From Bemisia tabaci (Eukaryota; Arthropoda; Insecta; Hemiptera; Aleyrodidae), in NCBI RefSeq assembly GCF_918797505.1, contig NC_092801.1:7564001-7628000 (forward strand): DNA of 64,000 nucleotides, given 5' to 3'. Within the stretch, counting starts at the first letter, position 1. Every line of letters begins with the position of its first letter. The notes under the pieces were generated by a model. It was not told the origin of the DNA and did not search any database. It saw only the letters and a program-made list of their open reading frames with translations. The position numbers and the translations under genes were made by a program. Positions 46,056 to 57,933 of this stretch are shown here, in pieces.

Positions 46056-46409
46056 AAGCGTTAGAGCATGACAGTGACATTTATAGATTTGAGCGACGCG
46101 TTTATTTTGAAAATAGCATGAGTAGTAACAGTGTTTCGTAAATATCAAAATCGTAAATCATCCTTTCCTACTCGGAAATCAAGTGTGAGAGGCATATAGG
46201 AATAAATTCTGCTTCAAAAAGAGTGAGAGAACGCCCTTTTTACATCCAACAGGACGTAGTGATATGCTCGTGTAAATCATTTTATTGTAAACAGTATGTT
46301 CCGATTCAGTATATGTTCAACATATTAAGTATCCTCAGTATGTTCTTTGACAAAGCTTGTTTCGAAAGAGTCGCACAAGTGACGCAAGTCCTGTTCGACG
46401 GACTTTGGT

Positions 46410-46916
46410 TGGATTGCATTTTGCAAAAGGGAACCAGGATCATTTCAATGCCGCTAAGATCGTGCAACTTTCTTTACCCTACAAGTCTAAATTGGGCATC
46501 TATACAAATGTTATCTTTACTCTCGATATATACTATGGATTCAAGAGGAAAATTATCCTTGTAAATATGATTTTTTTCATTTTTTCAGTCATTTTGTTCA
46601 CTGAAACAAAAACTCCGGCCGTGGGAGCCGCAATTACGGGCTATGTAGACATACCGTCCGTTCCGGGCTCAAAGGCCGAAAATTTCGGCTGCTGGAGGCG
46701 TAGCTTCGATTGCTCCGGGTTCAGAGGCCGAAGCTATGTACGGCTCCAGCAGCCGGAATTTTCGGCCTTTGAGCCCGGAACGGACGGTATCTCTATATAG
46801 CCCGTAATTGCGGCTCCCACGACCGGAGTTTTTTTTTCAGTGTTGCAAATAATGTTTGTTGTACAATCCTAGCAACATTGGAATGCTCTTGGTTCCTTTT
46901 TGCAATATGCAATCCA
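46410..46916. mobile_element. Family M MITE (M3), TSD GT, interrupted by family E
   Basis: TGGATTGCATTTTGCAAAAG...TTTTTGCAATATGCAATCCA with GT on both sides (46408-46409, 46917-46918). About 261 bp once the nested family E copy is removed, matching M1 and M2. Confidence 0.9.
46599..46842. mobile_element. Family E palindromic MITE (E1), TSD TT
   Basis: CACTGAAACAAAAACTCCGG...CCGGAGTTTTTTTTTCAGTG, arms GTGGGAGCCGCAATTACGGG and GGGCTCAAAGGCCGAAAATT. TT on both sides. GC-rich, unlike families A and B. Confidence 0.92.
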
Positions 46917-47220
46917 GTTATTCTGTGTCGATTGTTGTCAATTCTTCGACAATTTCACTCCAAAATTTATGACAGCGTTCTGCGTCTGCCCTCCCCCTTT
47001 CAGGTAAAACCCCACAAGTATGCGTAATTTTTGGCGTAGAGGTGGCATCCCGGCGCGGTGGCGGCCGTGCGTTTTACCAGCGTCGTTGCCCGCAAAATAA
47101 CTCTATTAGGAGCCGGGACAATCCACAATCCGCAATTCGCAATTCGCGATCGGCGGACAACACAATCGGCTCTCCGATGCGATGCGGCTCCGAGCTGCAT
47201 CTCCGCTTTCTCCTCGACAT

Positions 47221-47335
47221 CACTCCGACGTAAGGACTTATCTCACTTTCCGCGTGATCCCTGTGCTCCGTAAAACCCTGTGCATTCCAGGGCTCATGTG
47301 GAAATCGCGGTACGCCCTTACTTCGGAGGAGCGAT
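47221..47335. repeat. CTCCGACGTAAGG inverted repeat (family X)
   Basis: ACTCCGACGTAAGGACTTAT and CGCCCTTACTTCGGAGG arms, with CAGGGCTCATG in the loop. A similar pair is at 27448-27560 (CCTCCGACGTAAGGGCGTAC ... CGTCCTTACGAAG). Confidence 0.65.
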
Positions 47336-49005
47336 GAGGCGAGCACGGGCCTCGAACCCCGAACGCAACTCCTCAATCCACCGCGATGAGTCTGCGAAAC
47401 CGAAATCGAGTCGTTTACACAGAGACAAATTTTTCCCGAGGTACGATTTTGACTTGAGCGTCGTTTCTTGTCGACAAAATTTGGATTTTTTTTTCACGTT
47501 ATATCCGCACGGATTTAACTTAAAGTCAGTTCTTTTGACACAAAGAAACGTTGTTTTACCATCGTTTTTTAAACTTGAACTTGATGATAGCAAAACGACG
47601 CTTTTTTAACTCAATATAACTGATGCTGAGTTGTAACCGCACGTACTTAACTCATAAAAACCAAATTTTGTCTACAAAAACCACGCTTTAAGTCAAAATA
47701 ATATCTCAAGAAAATATTGTTTCAGTGTATGCGGGAGACGCTATTTGCCGTTTCTCGGACGAAGCAGCGTGACTCCATTCCAAGGTTGCAAAATCGACTC
47801 AAACAATTCAATTTGTTACAAGCATGTACCTGAGTAAAATATGGGATTTTTGGGGTTTTTTCTCTGAGCGCTCAATACGCGATACATTTGATTCAAATGC
47901 CCTTGAAGTTGCTTTTAAACATTTTCAATTATTCAACTGTGGAACGAAATTTTCAAGAACTTTAAAGAGCTCGACATAATTTATGAATAGACATTACCTC
48001 AACTTGTCCTTTTCATTCGGATGTCTCTTAAAAAGGCTAAACAACCGAGTTGATGGAAAAGGCCATTCGCAAAAGTCAGCCTCACTTTCGCGGGCTTTCG
48101 CAAGCACGTAAAATTCCAGTCGCAATTCAATGACTAATTGACAATCGATAAGGGTTACTATAGGAATTGGAAGGCGGTAGGCAGGAGGTAGGAGAAATAG
48201 AATAATAATGAGATGATAATGCGATTCGAACGATTGGACATGGTCTATTTCGCGAAAGGTCAGCAGAGGTTATCAAAACTCAGAGACATTAAAAATAATT
48301 TTCATAGTTTATTGCATCAAAAATACTGACCGATATTTCAGAAGCTGCCATTTTAAGGATGATTGCACAAATTGCAGCTTATACAATCCGTACACACACA
48401 TCGGATGAAAACCGTCTGGATTTGCATGATCAAAATCCGATGATTTTTTATTCGATTTTACCTTGCCCTATGGTGAAATTTCCCAATACTACATCGGCCT
48501 ATTATTATCAGAATGAACCGGAATATTACGTTTATACGTTACGTATTTGATGGAAAGTGAAAGATAGACAACTAAACGTTTTAACTTTTCATTCCCCTCT
48601 GTGATGAGTGCTTCAATTGCTTCATATCCGATGCAGTACGTGAAAATAATTGTAGGTACCTATGATTGAATTACGAGTATGAGAATACCTATAAGATACT
48701 TTACCAAGGTTCGAATCAAAACAAATATATACCTAACCGCATGTACAAATTTTATGTGGGTTAATTGTGTTATTCACTACAATGTTGTCATTGACAGGTC
48801 ATAAATCGAATAATGACTTATTAATCCCGAGAAATTTCGATTGCGAAAAACGCCTAGGCGCATTTTAATATGGCGCGAATCAGAAAGAAGCAGGGTAATA
48901 CGTTTGTATACATTTGAACCATGATGTAGCCACTAGATCAGTTTGTGCATGGAAGCAATATTTCTGGATCCAAGTATTAATTCATCGTTTTCTGAATGGA
49001 GGTAC

Positions 49006-49410
49006 CTCCATTCCAATGTTGCAAAATGGATTCAAACGACTAAATTTTATAAACGTGCCTTCGCAGTTTTTGTTCAAAAATTCTCCAATTTCTTCACGAG
49101 ATCAAAGGAAAACCGGCGAAATTTTCGGTGAAAAATATCCAAGATACCTTGGTAAAAATGAAATTTCCGAGGGAAAATTTGGCAACATTGAAATATAGTT
49201 ACGCTCTTCCTCCATTCCAGTGTTGCAAAATGGATTCAAACGACATTTTTTAAACGTATACTTTCGCAGTTTTTGTTCAAAAGTTCTCCAATTTTTTCAC
49301 GAGATCAGAGGGAAAACCGGTGAAATCAGTCAAAAATATCCAAGATACCTTGGTAAAAATGAAATTTCCGAGGGAAAATTTGGCAACATTGAAATACAGT
49401 TACGCTCTTC
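49006..49410. repeat. ~202-bp tandem duplication
   Basis: CTCCATTCCAATGTTGCAAA...GGCAACATTGAAATATAGTT is repeated immediately (second unit from 49210), with only small differences. Encoded frames are not conserved between the units. Confidence 0.9.
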
Positions 49411-49850
49411 CGTAAGGAAAACGACGAACTTTCCTCGGTACTCGTTATAAGTCTAACACCGATCCAAGGACCTGCTGTAAAAGCAGACGTTTTCACAGGG
49501 AGGAGGGGGGGAATACACCTCCATATTACACGGCTCTCGTGTTTGTTTTAGGCCTGATATGCATGTAGGCCCCCGCATATCCCTGCCAGGCCACCCGCCG
49601 TACCCGCGATCCGGGATCCGAGCGTCTGGCGAATTTTTCAAGTAGGCTCGAAGGATTTCATTTTTCCGGGTCCTAATTGAAGAGCGAGAGCTTCACGCGT
49701 GGGGGCTAATCGTTCAAGAGCCTCGTTGTCACATGAGTTTCAACTTTCAAAGTTCACTCTCCGCGAATTTCCACGCTCGAGTCCTGAAAAGTTCGGGGAA
49801 TCCAATCCATGTATATTCTTGATGCATGAACGTGAGCAATGCAGCTGCAT

Positions 49851-50081
49851 CACTGGGGAAAAAAAAAAAAAACATTGGATCTAGAGTCCAGATTTTTGAA
49901 AACATTGACAAGAAAAAGGACTCTTGATTCAATCAGATTTAAGCTTAAATCAAAAGGAAATCCGCTCAAATTAAGAGGCTTGGTTCTTGATTTAAGCTTA
50001 AATCTGATTGAATCAAGAGTATTTTTTCTTGTCGATGTTTTTAAGAGTCTGGACTCTAGATCCAATATGTTTTTTCCAGTG
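49851..50081. mobile_element. Family A MITE (A9), TSD AT
   Basis: CACTGGGGAAAAAAAAAAAA...TATGTTTTTTCCAGTG, AT on both sides (49849-49850, 50082-50083). Confidence 0.92.
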
Positions 50082-50117
50082 ATTCTCAGCGCTCTCTCGC
50101 GGCGAGATTTTCAAAAA

Positions 50118-50400
50118 AAGTTTGCCGGTTTTGAAAGTTTTTAGGTTAGCTTGTACCTACCTTCAGATTTTTCAAAATAATACAGTTGTTCTGCATTATT
50201 TATATTTTGCATGCCTCCAAGTCCTAAAGCTTTCTGCAAACCATCTTTAATGCATGCACAGGATGCACAGTAGGAGCCGCTTTCACAGCGATTTCGGCGC
50301 CAAAATCCTCTTGATATTTTCACCGGCTTTGAAAATTCTAAGGTAGGTTTGTACCTAGCTTAGAGTTTGTCAAAATCATAGAATTTTGTCTCCTATTTTC
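50118..50400. repeat. Diverged direct repeat flanking a 150-bp spacer
   Basis: GCCGGTTTTGAAAGTTTTTA, GCTTGTACCTACC at 50123 recurs at 50323 as ACCGGCTTTGAAAATTCTAA, GTTTGTACCTAGC. Period about 200 bp. Confidence 0.65.
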
Positions 50401-51288
50401 ATTTTCTGCAGTGAACAATCATCGTGATTCCTCGTAAGGGTCTAATTCCGAAAGAACACCGTCGCGTTTTACTCGAGATCCGTCGAAATCGTCCTTACTT
50501 CGATGTTATGCTCAGGATTTCCTTAAACTTCTCTACTGCAAATTGTAAACTACGATACATGGAGCTTATTGAGGAAAGGTGCTGTTTAAGGAATAACTCT
50601 GAGCATGGTCCTCAGAACAGCCTTAAAACAAAAACAGCCCCACTCTTCTGGTCCATTATATGCACCCATCGACACACCGCTCTCAACGCACCCACTATAT
50701 TATCGTTGTGCAAAATCAATAAGTATCGCAGAAAGCAAACTTTCAACGAAAATCGAAAGCTCCCGCAAACTCGGCAATCACGGGGGGTAGTTCTCCCCCG
50801 TTCGGCAAGAAAACCCCACATCCAACTTATTTCCACGGCGCATACGCGGTTTGATAGAGTTGCTGAATGCGCCTAAGTGCAAATACCTCCCAACACAGCT
50901 CTAATTCATTTTTGCCTCCGTGAAAATATCATTATACCTGTGAATGCGGCTCAAGAGCGCCTAGCGGAGGGGGCGAGCTCAGCTCCCGGGAGTGGGGGAT
51001 AAGTTCAGAACTGTCAAGAGGGTAGGCGCATTTTTCTTCTTACTCCTTTTTTCCCAGGGCCTTTGTCAACTATTCCCGGCCCCTCGCGAATCGCTCCATA
51101 GAAATTAATTTTCCGCTCACGAAAACTAAAACGCACCTACATCCTCCGCGGGCCCCTCCTCCAGCGGGCGCTGGAAATAGTTGCACTTTAGTAGTTTCCC
51201 CCACCTCCCCCCCTTCACCCCCTCCCCCGCCCCCGCTTTGTGCTTGTAATTATACCCGGTCGGTCTCCCCTCGCGCCCGGATGCTTTC

Positions 51289-51452
51289 CAGTAGCGCGGC
51301 GTGCTTTGCGATACATCGATTCATCTACCATTTAAACCTATGGAAAAAGATCGAAAGATAGGGTATTCGCGACGAACATCTTAATAATCGATTCTTTACC
51401 GTAGATTTAAATGAGGCGATATCGATAATCGATCGTTCGCGCCTCGCCCCGG
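51289..51452. mobile_element. Family J hAT-like MITE (J12), TSD ATGCTTTC
   Basis: CAGTAGCGCGGCGTGC at the left, TATCGATA at 51420-51427, right end GCGCCTCGCCCCGG (terminus mutated from CACTG). Perfect 8-bp flanking repeat ATGCTTTC at 51281-51288 and 51453-51460. Confidence 0.85.
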
Positions 51453-51879
51453 ATGCTTTCCCCCTTTTTTTCGCCGGTAAGTTGAACGCCCTGTCGAGTT
51501 GGAGGGCTCCGCAGCGCTCCCTCCCGCGCTCTTTTCAGCCTATCCGGGGGATGATAAAAATTTTAGGGGCGCTCGCGTCTTCGCCCCGCGCCCTTTTTTT
51601 TTTTAATATTTTAGCGAGGCCTGCGTTTGTTTTGCGGGTGCATGGTTCTGAGGTGTGACGCCGCGCACAATGGAATAAATCAACTGGAGGAGCCGGACGT
51701 AGTGTGGAAACTTTCAAAGCTTGCAAATCCGCACTGTTCAAAATCAAGGAGTGAAATTCGGTGCCGGAGTCTGTATGACACCCAAAACTCCCGAGCGATA
51801 CGAATGCGGAGTGAAATTAGCACCATCAAAGCGTGTAGCACTCCGGAAAAAGAGTATATTCCGCTCCGTAACAGGGGCC

Positions 51880-52070
51880 ATCCATAAATTGCGTAACGCT
51901 CTGGAGGGGAGGGGGGTCAAGGAGAGCGTTACGCCATTTTGTTTTTAGGTATTAAAGAAAAGGGACCTATGTCACAAAAGTGTTACAAGGGGGTGGAGGA
52001 TTGGGGGGGGGGGTGTCAAAAATGCCGAAAAAGTTCGTTACGTAATTCAGAGGCGGCCCCACAGTATAAA
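51880..52070. repeat. TAAATTGCGTAACGC palindromic repeat (Z2)
   Basis: GGGGCCATCCATAAATTGCG, TAACGCTCTGGAGGGG and the returning arm AGTTCGTTACGTAATTCAGA, GGCGGCCCC. Related to Z1 at 40480. Confidence 0.75.
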
Positions 52071-52189
52071 TCACTCCGTAAGGAGAAAAATTCCTATCAC
52101 TTGAGGTTTTTGGACGTTATATAGACTTTGGCATAGAATTCACTTCAGAATGTGTGGTTCAACATTGTGGTACTACAAAAATTTGAGGT

Positions 52190-52335
52190 ATTCAAATTGA
52201 TCCCATTGGTTTTCACGTAAAATTTCCTCCACGAGGCACTATCAACAATTTAAAAGTTGACGCAATAAACATCGAAATTTCCACTTCGAGTGAAACAATT
52301 TATGTCCGACGTATCCCATTGACTTGCTCCACTGT
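52190..52335. mobile_element. Family T right half (T5)
   Basis: TCCCATTGGTTTTCACGTAA...TATGTCCGACGTATCCCATT, GACTTGCTCCACTGTG, matching 4140-4274. The left half is not seen. Confidence 0.6.
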
Positions 52336-53037
52336 GTGCCGTGGCTGACGGCCTCACTTGCAAAGTGCACGCCGGGAAGTGGAACAAGTTTCTGCAGGCG
52401 CGACATTAATTTTGACCAAGAGAAAGTAATATTCGTATCCTTGCAATTAGGGGGGAGGGGGTGTCACCATTTCAATCCTTTTAGCACAGAGAAACTGCAT
52501 AGAAGGATTGTGATGGCGAGACCTTTTAAATGGACTTTAACGGACTTTTTAAAAGCTTGATTGGGATTTTGGATAGGAATATACGCAAAAAATCACCACG
52601 TAATCTATTTACCTGGTACTTTCCTAATATTAAATGAAAAACGCAAGGTTTAGTGACCCATTCGGGAATCATGAATTCCACCGGATTCGAGATTTTTTTT
52701 GCGGGTGACGGCGCGAACGCGGGACGACGGCGTCGAAATTGGCGTCGAGGGCATTTTGTGCATTATTTCGTCTTGTGATGTTGGCTGCTCGTCGCGTCGC
52801 GTCGTTTCGTCCGCTTCACGTGTGCATTGGCGCAAAGCTCTCATTCTTGGCATCTCGCAATTCGACTACCGCAACGGAATACCGGTTACCCGACCCCCGC
52901 CCCCCTCGACGACACCCCCACGGCCCCCCACCCACTGCATCTTGTGAAAAATCATATTGTCTGTTCCGCAGCGTTGCCGCGTGTGCCCGGATATAGTACA
53001 TTTTAGACATCCCGTACAAGTATTCTGAGCTAGAGTA

Positions 53038-53271
53038 CACTGAAAAAAAAAAAAAATGATTGGTAAACTTTACCATTCCTTCACGCTACATTTCACGCGG
53101 CGTTGATTCAGAGTCAATTCTGTCAGAAGAAAGGTAAACGTTACTATATACTGGTACAGGTAACTATTCCTGTGGCAGAATCGACTTGAAGATCGATAGA
53201 ATTTACCATTCCTTCACGCTGTGTGTGCAGCGTGAAGGAATGGTAAATTCTACCAATCTTTTTTTTCAGTG
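53038..53271. mobile_element. Family D palindromic MITE, TSD TA
   Basis: CACTGAAAAAAAAAAAAATG...CCAATCTTTTTTTTCAGTG, arms ACCATTCCTTCACGCTAC / GCGTGAAGGAATGGTAAA. TA on both sides (53036-53037, 53272-53273). Confidence 0.92.
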
Positions 53272-54247
53272 TATCAGGAGAGCACGAAAATGTCGAAATA
53301 TGAAGCTCTTAGAGCCCAAAAGGGCAGCCAACCCTTTAATTAAAAAAATGCTAGTTAGTTAGTCGATGTGAAAGAAATTCTGGGTAGATAACTCTTCGAG
53401 TTCCTAGGTGAGGCTTTTTGCCTATCCTTCTGTTTGAAGGGTTTTTACCCTGAATAGATTGTTCTGTGATTTCTATATCTAGTTTCGGCGAGATGGGTTA
53501 CTCATATTTCCTCTGCACCCTTCTCATCCAGATCAATTTGTTGATTTTGAACGGAAATTTCAAAGTCAACGTCCCTCTGAAACACTTTTATCGATCAATT
53601 CAACTTAAATTATTTATTCTTCAACAATAAAAAATCCATCCATGAATTTTTTTGTGAAGTCCAAAAACAATAGACCCGCTTTTGATTCCCTAACTAAGAT
53701 GGCTACTTTTACAGACGTGTCTATATGCTTGGTTCCCATTTGGCCGAGTTTAGAAACGGCGAATCTGCAGTTGCTTCCTCTCTACAGATAAGCGCTTTTA
53801 TAAATATATCCTAGCCCTCGGTTCCTTTTTGACAAATGCCATCCATTTGGCAATCGGATCCAGTATTGTAATCGACCGACATCTATTTTTCACTGCTCCG
53901 CCGGGCGCATTGTCTTTGCATGCCCCAACCCAATAATAAGACGAGTACGGCATGCATGCACGCAGCGCTGCCTTTCCCCTCAAAAAACCCTCGGATTCCC
54001 GCGGCTATTCTCGCGAGAACTTGTTACATGTGGCAACAACGCGTCTCGGAAGGAGCAGTGGAGTAATGCACTTAAATGACGGGAATTATTCATTTTTCGC
54101 AGAACAATGGCGATCCGGCGATCTTGAGCCATCATTCTTCGAAGCATTGACTTCACCGATCTCTAATTCCGAGGCACCCCCCCCCCCTCTTTTTAGGGCC
54201 CCCTCGTCCGTCGCTGTCCAGCTCGGGATTGGGTCTATCGGACAGTA

Positions 54248-54500
54248 CTGCCGTCCTGAGGAAAAACGCCGTATGAGCCTTCAGGCGTTGCCAAATTTCC
54301 TCTAGCAAATCACCAATTTACAGGAAAATTTGTGGACATTTTCCCGCCAATTTTTCGGATAATTTTGTTCGTAATTTGGTCTACAGTGTCTGAAAATTTC
54401 GAGGAAAAATATTCATAATTTTCCTCAAAAATAAACAGTTTATCCGAGGAAATTTGGCAACTCTCGAATGTTCATACGGCGTTTTTCCTTAGCACGTCAG
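54248..54500. mobile_element. Family H element, intact 253 bp (H7), TSD AGTA
   Basis: CTGCCGTCCTGAGGAAAAAC, CGCCGTATGAGCCTTCAGGC...GAATGTTCATACGGCGTTTT, TCCTTAGCACGTCAG. AGTA on both sides (54244-54247, 54501-54504). The whole element is one long imperfect palindrome. Confidence 0.92.
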
Positions 54501-54615
54501 AGTAGACACGATACGCGGATAGCTTTGATGGCGTATTAATGAGGGCATAATTTAGCCAAATCGTAGGAAAAGGAGTTGAAAACGGAGGAAAATGTCCCTC
54601 TTAAAGCGTCCTTTA

Positions 54616-54847
54616 CCAGCGGACTGATGGTCGAGATTGAAAGACAAAGCTGTGGGTAAAGACGACGAAAGGTATATGGAGGGATCCTATTGGTGGAAGC
54701 GGGTAAGCGACCCTATTCTTAGTCCATCATCATTTACCCCCCAGTCCGTAGGAACCACCCAAATGAACCAATAGGGTCGCTCCATACTCATTACGTCCTC
54801 GTTGTCTATAGTTTTGCCTATCAATTTCAAAAATCAGCTTGTAGACG
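54616..54847. mobile_element. Family N element (N5)
   Basis: CAGCGGACTGATGGTCGAGA...TCAATTTCAAAAATCAGCTTG. Internal GGATCCTATTGGTGGAAGCG / ACCAATAGGGTCGCTCC arms. Confidence 0.75.
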
Positions 54848-55197
54848 GAAGTACGTAACTCCATTCATAAGCACATCTCGAACGGGGAGGGGGGGGGGGT
54901 AAAGGGGGCTGAGGGGCTTCTTCCAGTAAATTGTCAAAATTTTAAAGCATCTAAATGCAGTTGGAGTCGATTTCGTCATGAACTATCACCAAGTCTATCA
55001 TTCCTCCTTCTTTTACCTCCGTTCCTTACTTATCTCTTTGATCCCCTTTTCTTCCTCACTTTTTTCGGGGGAAGGGGGGGCGGCGTAAGGGGCGTACGAC
55101 CCGGATCCGTCTGTGACTCCATACCGAGATCGAATCCATCATTGAAGTAGGTAGGTTCTTTTTTTATAAAGAAATCGAAAAAAGGCTGTTCCAAAGC

Positions 55198-55515
55198 ATA
55201 GAGAAAAAAAAGGAGGTGTTTGCATTTCGGGCATCTTGGAATTTTTCATAGAGTATCTATAGCTTTGATGACGTCAGCGGGTACAGCGACGTTTTTATCC
55301 TGTCGATTTTCTTGGAAATGGTGTAATTTAAGGGAAAAAGTCATTCTATAAAAAGTTCTTGAAATTATATCAAGAGTTGATTTAAGTAAAAAAATCGGAC
55401 ATTATGGTCCGTTTTTACAGCGGCAACATAACCCTCAACGAGCGTCTTGTTTACAGTGATGACGTAGGTGGGTACAAATCCTCAAGATGCAAACACCTCC
55501 TTTTTTTTCTCTATG
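55198..55515. mobile_element. CATAGAGAAAAAAAAGG inverted-repeat element
   Basis: CATAGAGAAAAAAAAGGAGG / CCTCCTTTTTTTTCTCTATG, then GTGTTTGCAT / ATGCAAACAC and TGATGACGTCAGCGGGTAC / GTACCCACCTACGTCATCA-like arms. A half copy lies at about 43283-43338. Confidence 0.75.
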
Positions 55516-56085
55516 GTTCCAAAGTGCTTAATAATCTCCAATTGAGCATACCATGTTTTTGCTTCAGGTCATCGCACCCGTTATTATTTCGCGTGAAACC
55601 CTCATGGGTGCACCTTTAATCCCGCAGGATGATTCAGATCCCGGCTGCCGGCCTATTTTGAGAAATCGGAATCGGGAATTTGAATCGGAAAAATTGGACC
55701 TCTCTGAAAGTCAAAAGTCGGAGATGACGCGAGCGGCTGGCTCTTGCGCCTTTCATGGGGTGCCTCGTGCGTCGGAATGGCGACTTTTGACGCGTTAAAT
55801 TTCCGAAATTCGCGCGGAATCGCGGATCGCGAGTCACCTCCGCGAATCCGGTTCTCGGGGTGACGCAAATCGGCGAGTCCGAGTCCTAGATAGTCACCGC
55901 TTGGCCCTTCTTCATAATCCGTCCCCGATTTAGAAATAAGTTTTCAGAAATGGCGATGCCATCGCGTACCAACAATTGCGTTAGGTGGAAAGAATGACGC
56001 GATCCGACTCCAAGTAGCGTTGCCGCTACTTTTTGAAATTAGGAACTAATATTTTCAGTGTAGGCGAATCCAAGGGGGAGGAGGC

Positions 56086-56420
56086 GTGGAAGGAAGGGAG
56101 GAAGGGAGGAAGGAGGAAGGTAGTAGTAGTAAAATAATTTTATTTTAAAGCGGTGCTAAGGGATGAAGGGATGAAGAAAGGAAGGAAGGAAGGAAGGAAA
56201 GTAGGAAGGAAGGAAGGAACGGAGGATGGAATTTAAGGGAGGAAGGAAGGAAGGAAGGAAGGAAGGAAGGAAGGAAGGAAGGGAGGAAGGAAGGAAGGAA
56301 GGAAGGAAGGAAGGAAGGAAGGAACGAAGGAAAGAAGGAGGGAAGGTAGGAAGGAAGGAAGTAACGGAGGAAGGAAGGAAGGAAGGTAGGAACGGAGGAA
56401 GGAAGGAAGGAAGGAAGGTA
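56086..56420. repeat. (GGAA)n microsatellite
   Basis: Long AAGG/GGAA tetranucleotide tract with occasional variants. Bracketed by near-identical GGTAGTAGTAGTAA...TTTAAAGCGGTGCT segments at 56119-56158 and 56417-56462, suggesting an internal duplication. Confidence 0.95.
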
Positions 56421-56758
56421 GTAGTAGTAATAGTAATATAAGTTTAATTTAAAGCGGTGCTTTAGCATCTAAGGCCATAAAAGAGGATGGAAGGACGCTT
56501 ATTGCATCTGGTAATTATTCATGACTCGATTGACTCAAACTATTTATTAGATGCTTAATTATTCGGAAATATTCTTGAGGAAGCCCTCAGAAATGAAAAT
56601 TGAATCGCGTGAGGTAACTACTTAGTATACACTCTTGCGCTTTTCCTGCCCTAGGGTCAACAATTTAGAAATTAGAGGGCGTTTGGAAGGAATTTATCTG
56701 CATTCTACGCATATATTTTCATCGGCTATGGATGAACCTTGGCTCAAAAAATGTGGCA

Positions 56759-56956
56759 CACTGAAAAAAAGTTACGGGCTACATATACTTTACCGGGCTC
56801 AGAGGCCGAAAGTTCCGGGTGCTGGAGCCGTGGCTTCGATTGCTCCGGGTGCTTTGCCCAAAGTTTTCGGCCTCTGAACCCGGAACACGCACAGTATGTC
56901 TGTAGATACCGTAGATACCGTAAATACGGCTCTCACTGTCGGAGTTTTTTTCAGTG
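56759..56956. mobile_element. Family E MITE (E2), TSD CA
   Basis: CACTGAAAAAAAGTTACGGG...TCGGAGTTTTTTTCAGTG with GGGCTCAGAGGCCGAAAGTT, AGCCGTGGCTTCGATTGCTC shared with E1. CA on both sides (56757-56758, 56957-56958). Confidence 0.9.
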
Positions 56957-57673
56957 CAAGGCAAAAGGCTGCAAGTTTAAATTGCAAATAAATAAATCAA
57001 CGCAAGACAAGACTAATCCTAAAAATCTCTACATCAAAGTAGTGGCCTCATTTTAATATTAAAGAGTAGACAGACGTCTCCCGCTAGACACTCTGTCCAA
57101 ATCTCGAAGCTTCGGCGCGGAGAGGGGAGGGGTTATAAAAATCGCACTCGGAGGAGGCAGGCAACTCAGATTTGCATTAAGTGCAGTTCTCGGCTGACAG
57201 GGTTCACCGGAGGGAGGGGGGGGGGGATTGAGGGGGGCCGAAGGGGAAAGCGATAAGTAAGTATTGATTAAACGTCTTGTAAGAGATACTCTAAGTTTTT
57301 TTTTTCCTTTTACTTTTCTCCCGCGCGCGTTTCCCTGCTGTTCGTGTCACTATCAGCGGAAAACTGAGTCATCGCCCCGAGTGCGGAATCGTGCTTTTCG
57401 CGGGGAAAACAAAAATTTTACGATGGAATTAAGCGGAATCACGGGCGAGAGTAGTTCCTGGCATCGATCATAACTCGACGCTTTTCAAAGCCGTCATCCC
57501 GACCCCCCCCCCCCCCCCCGATCTCTCGGGAAAAAAATTGCTGATACGGGCGTTCAATTGGGTTCCGAGAAATCTGACCGGTTCCTGATTCCCGGTTTCG
57601 GGAAATGCGGGCCGAGAGACCCATTTTTGAACTTGTCAAGTCGTATACCTCCAGTTGTTATTCAGATATGTAT

Positions 57674-57933
57674 CACTGAGAAAAAAAAAAATCGGTCATG
57701 TGTACCGAAGGTTCGGAGTTCCTATATCATCCCAAATATTCGGTTTGTCAAACCGAAGTTTCGGTTCGTGTAACCAAACGTTCGGAATTTATGACCAAAC
57801 TTTGTTCGTCCGTTCACTTTGCCGCACAAGTTCGGTTCCAGGAACTGAAAATTCAGTTTGACAAACCGAATTAGTTGGGATGATATGGGAGACCGAACTT
57901 AGGCACATGCGACCGAACTTTTATTTCTTGGTG
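57674..57933. mobile_element. Family F palindromic element (F2)
   Basis: CACTGAGAAAAAAAAAAATC, ATCATCCCAAATATTCGG...CCGAATTAGTTGGGATGAT, right end TTTATTTCTTGGTG. Several GGTTTGTCAAACCG motifs. Confidence 0.8.
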
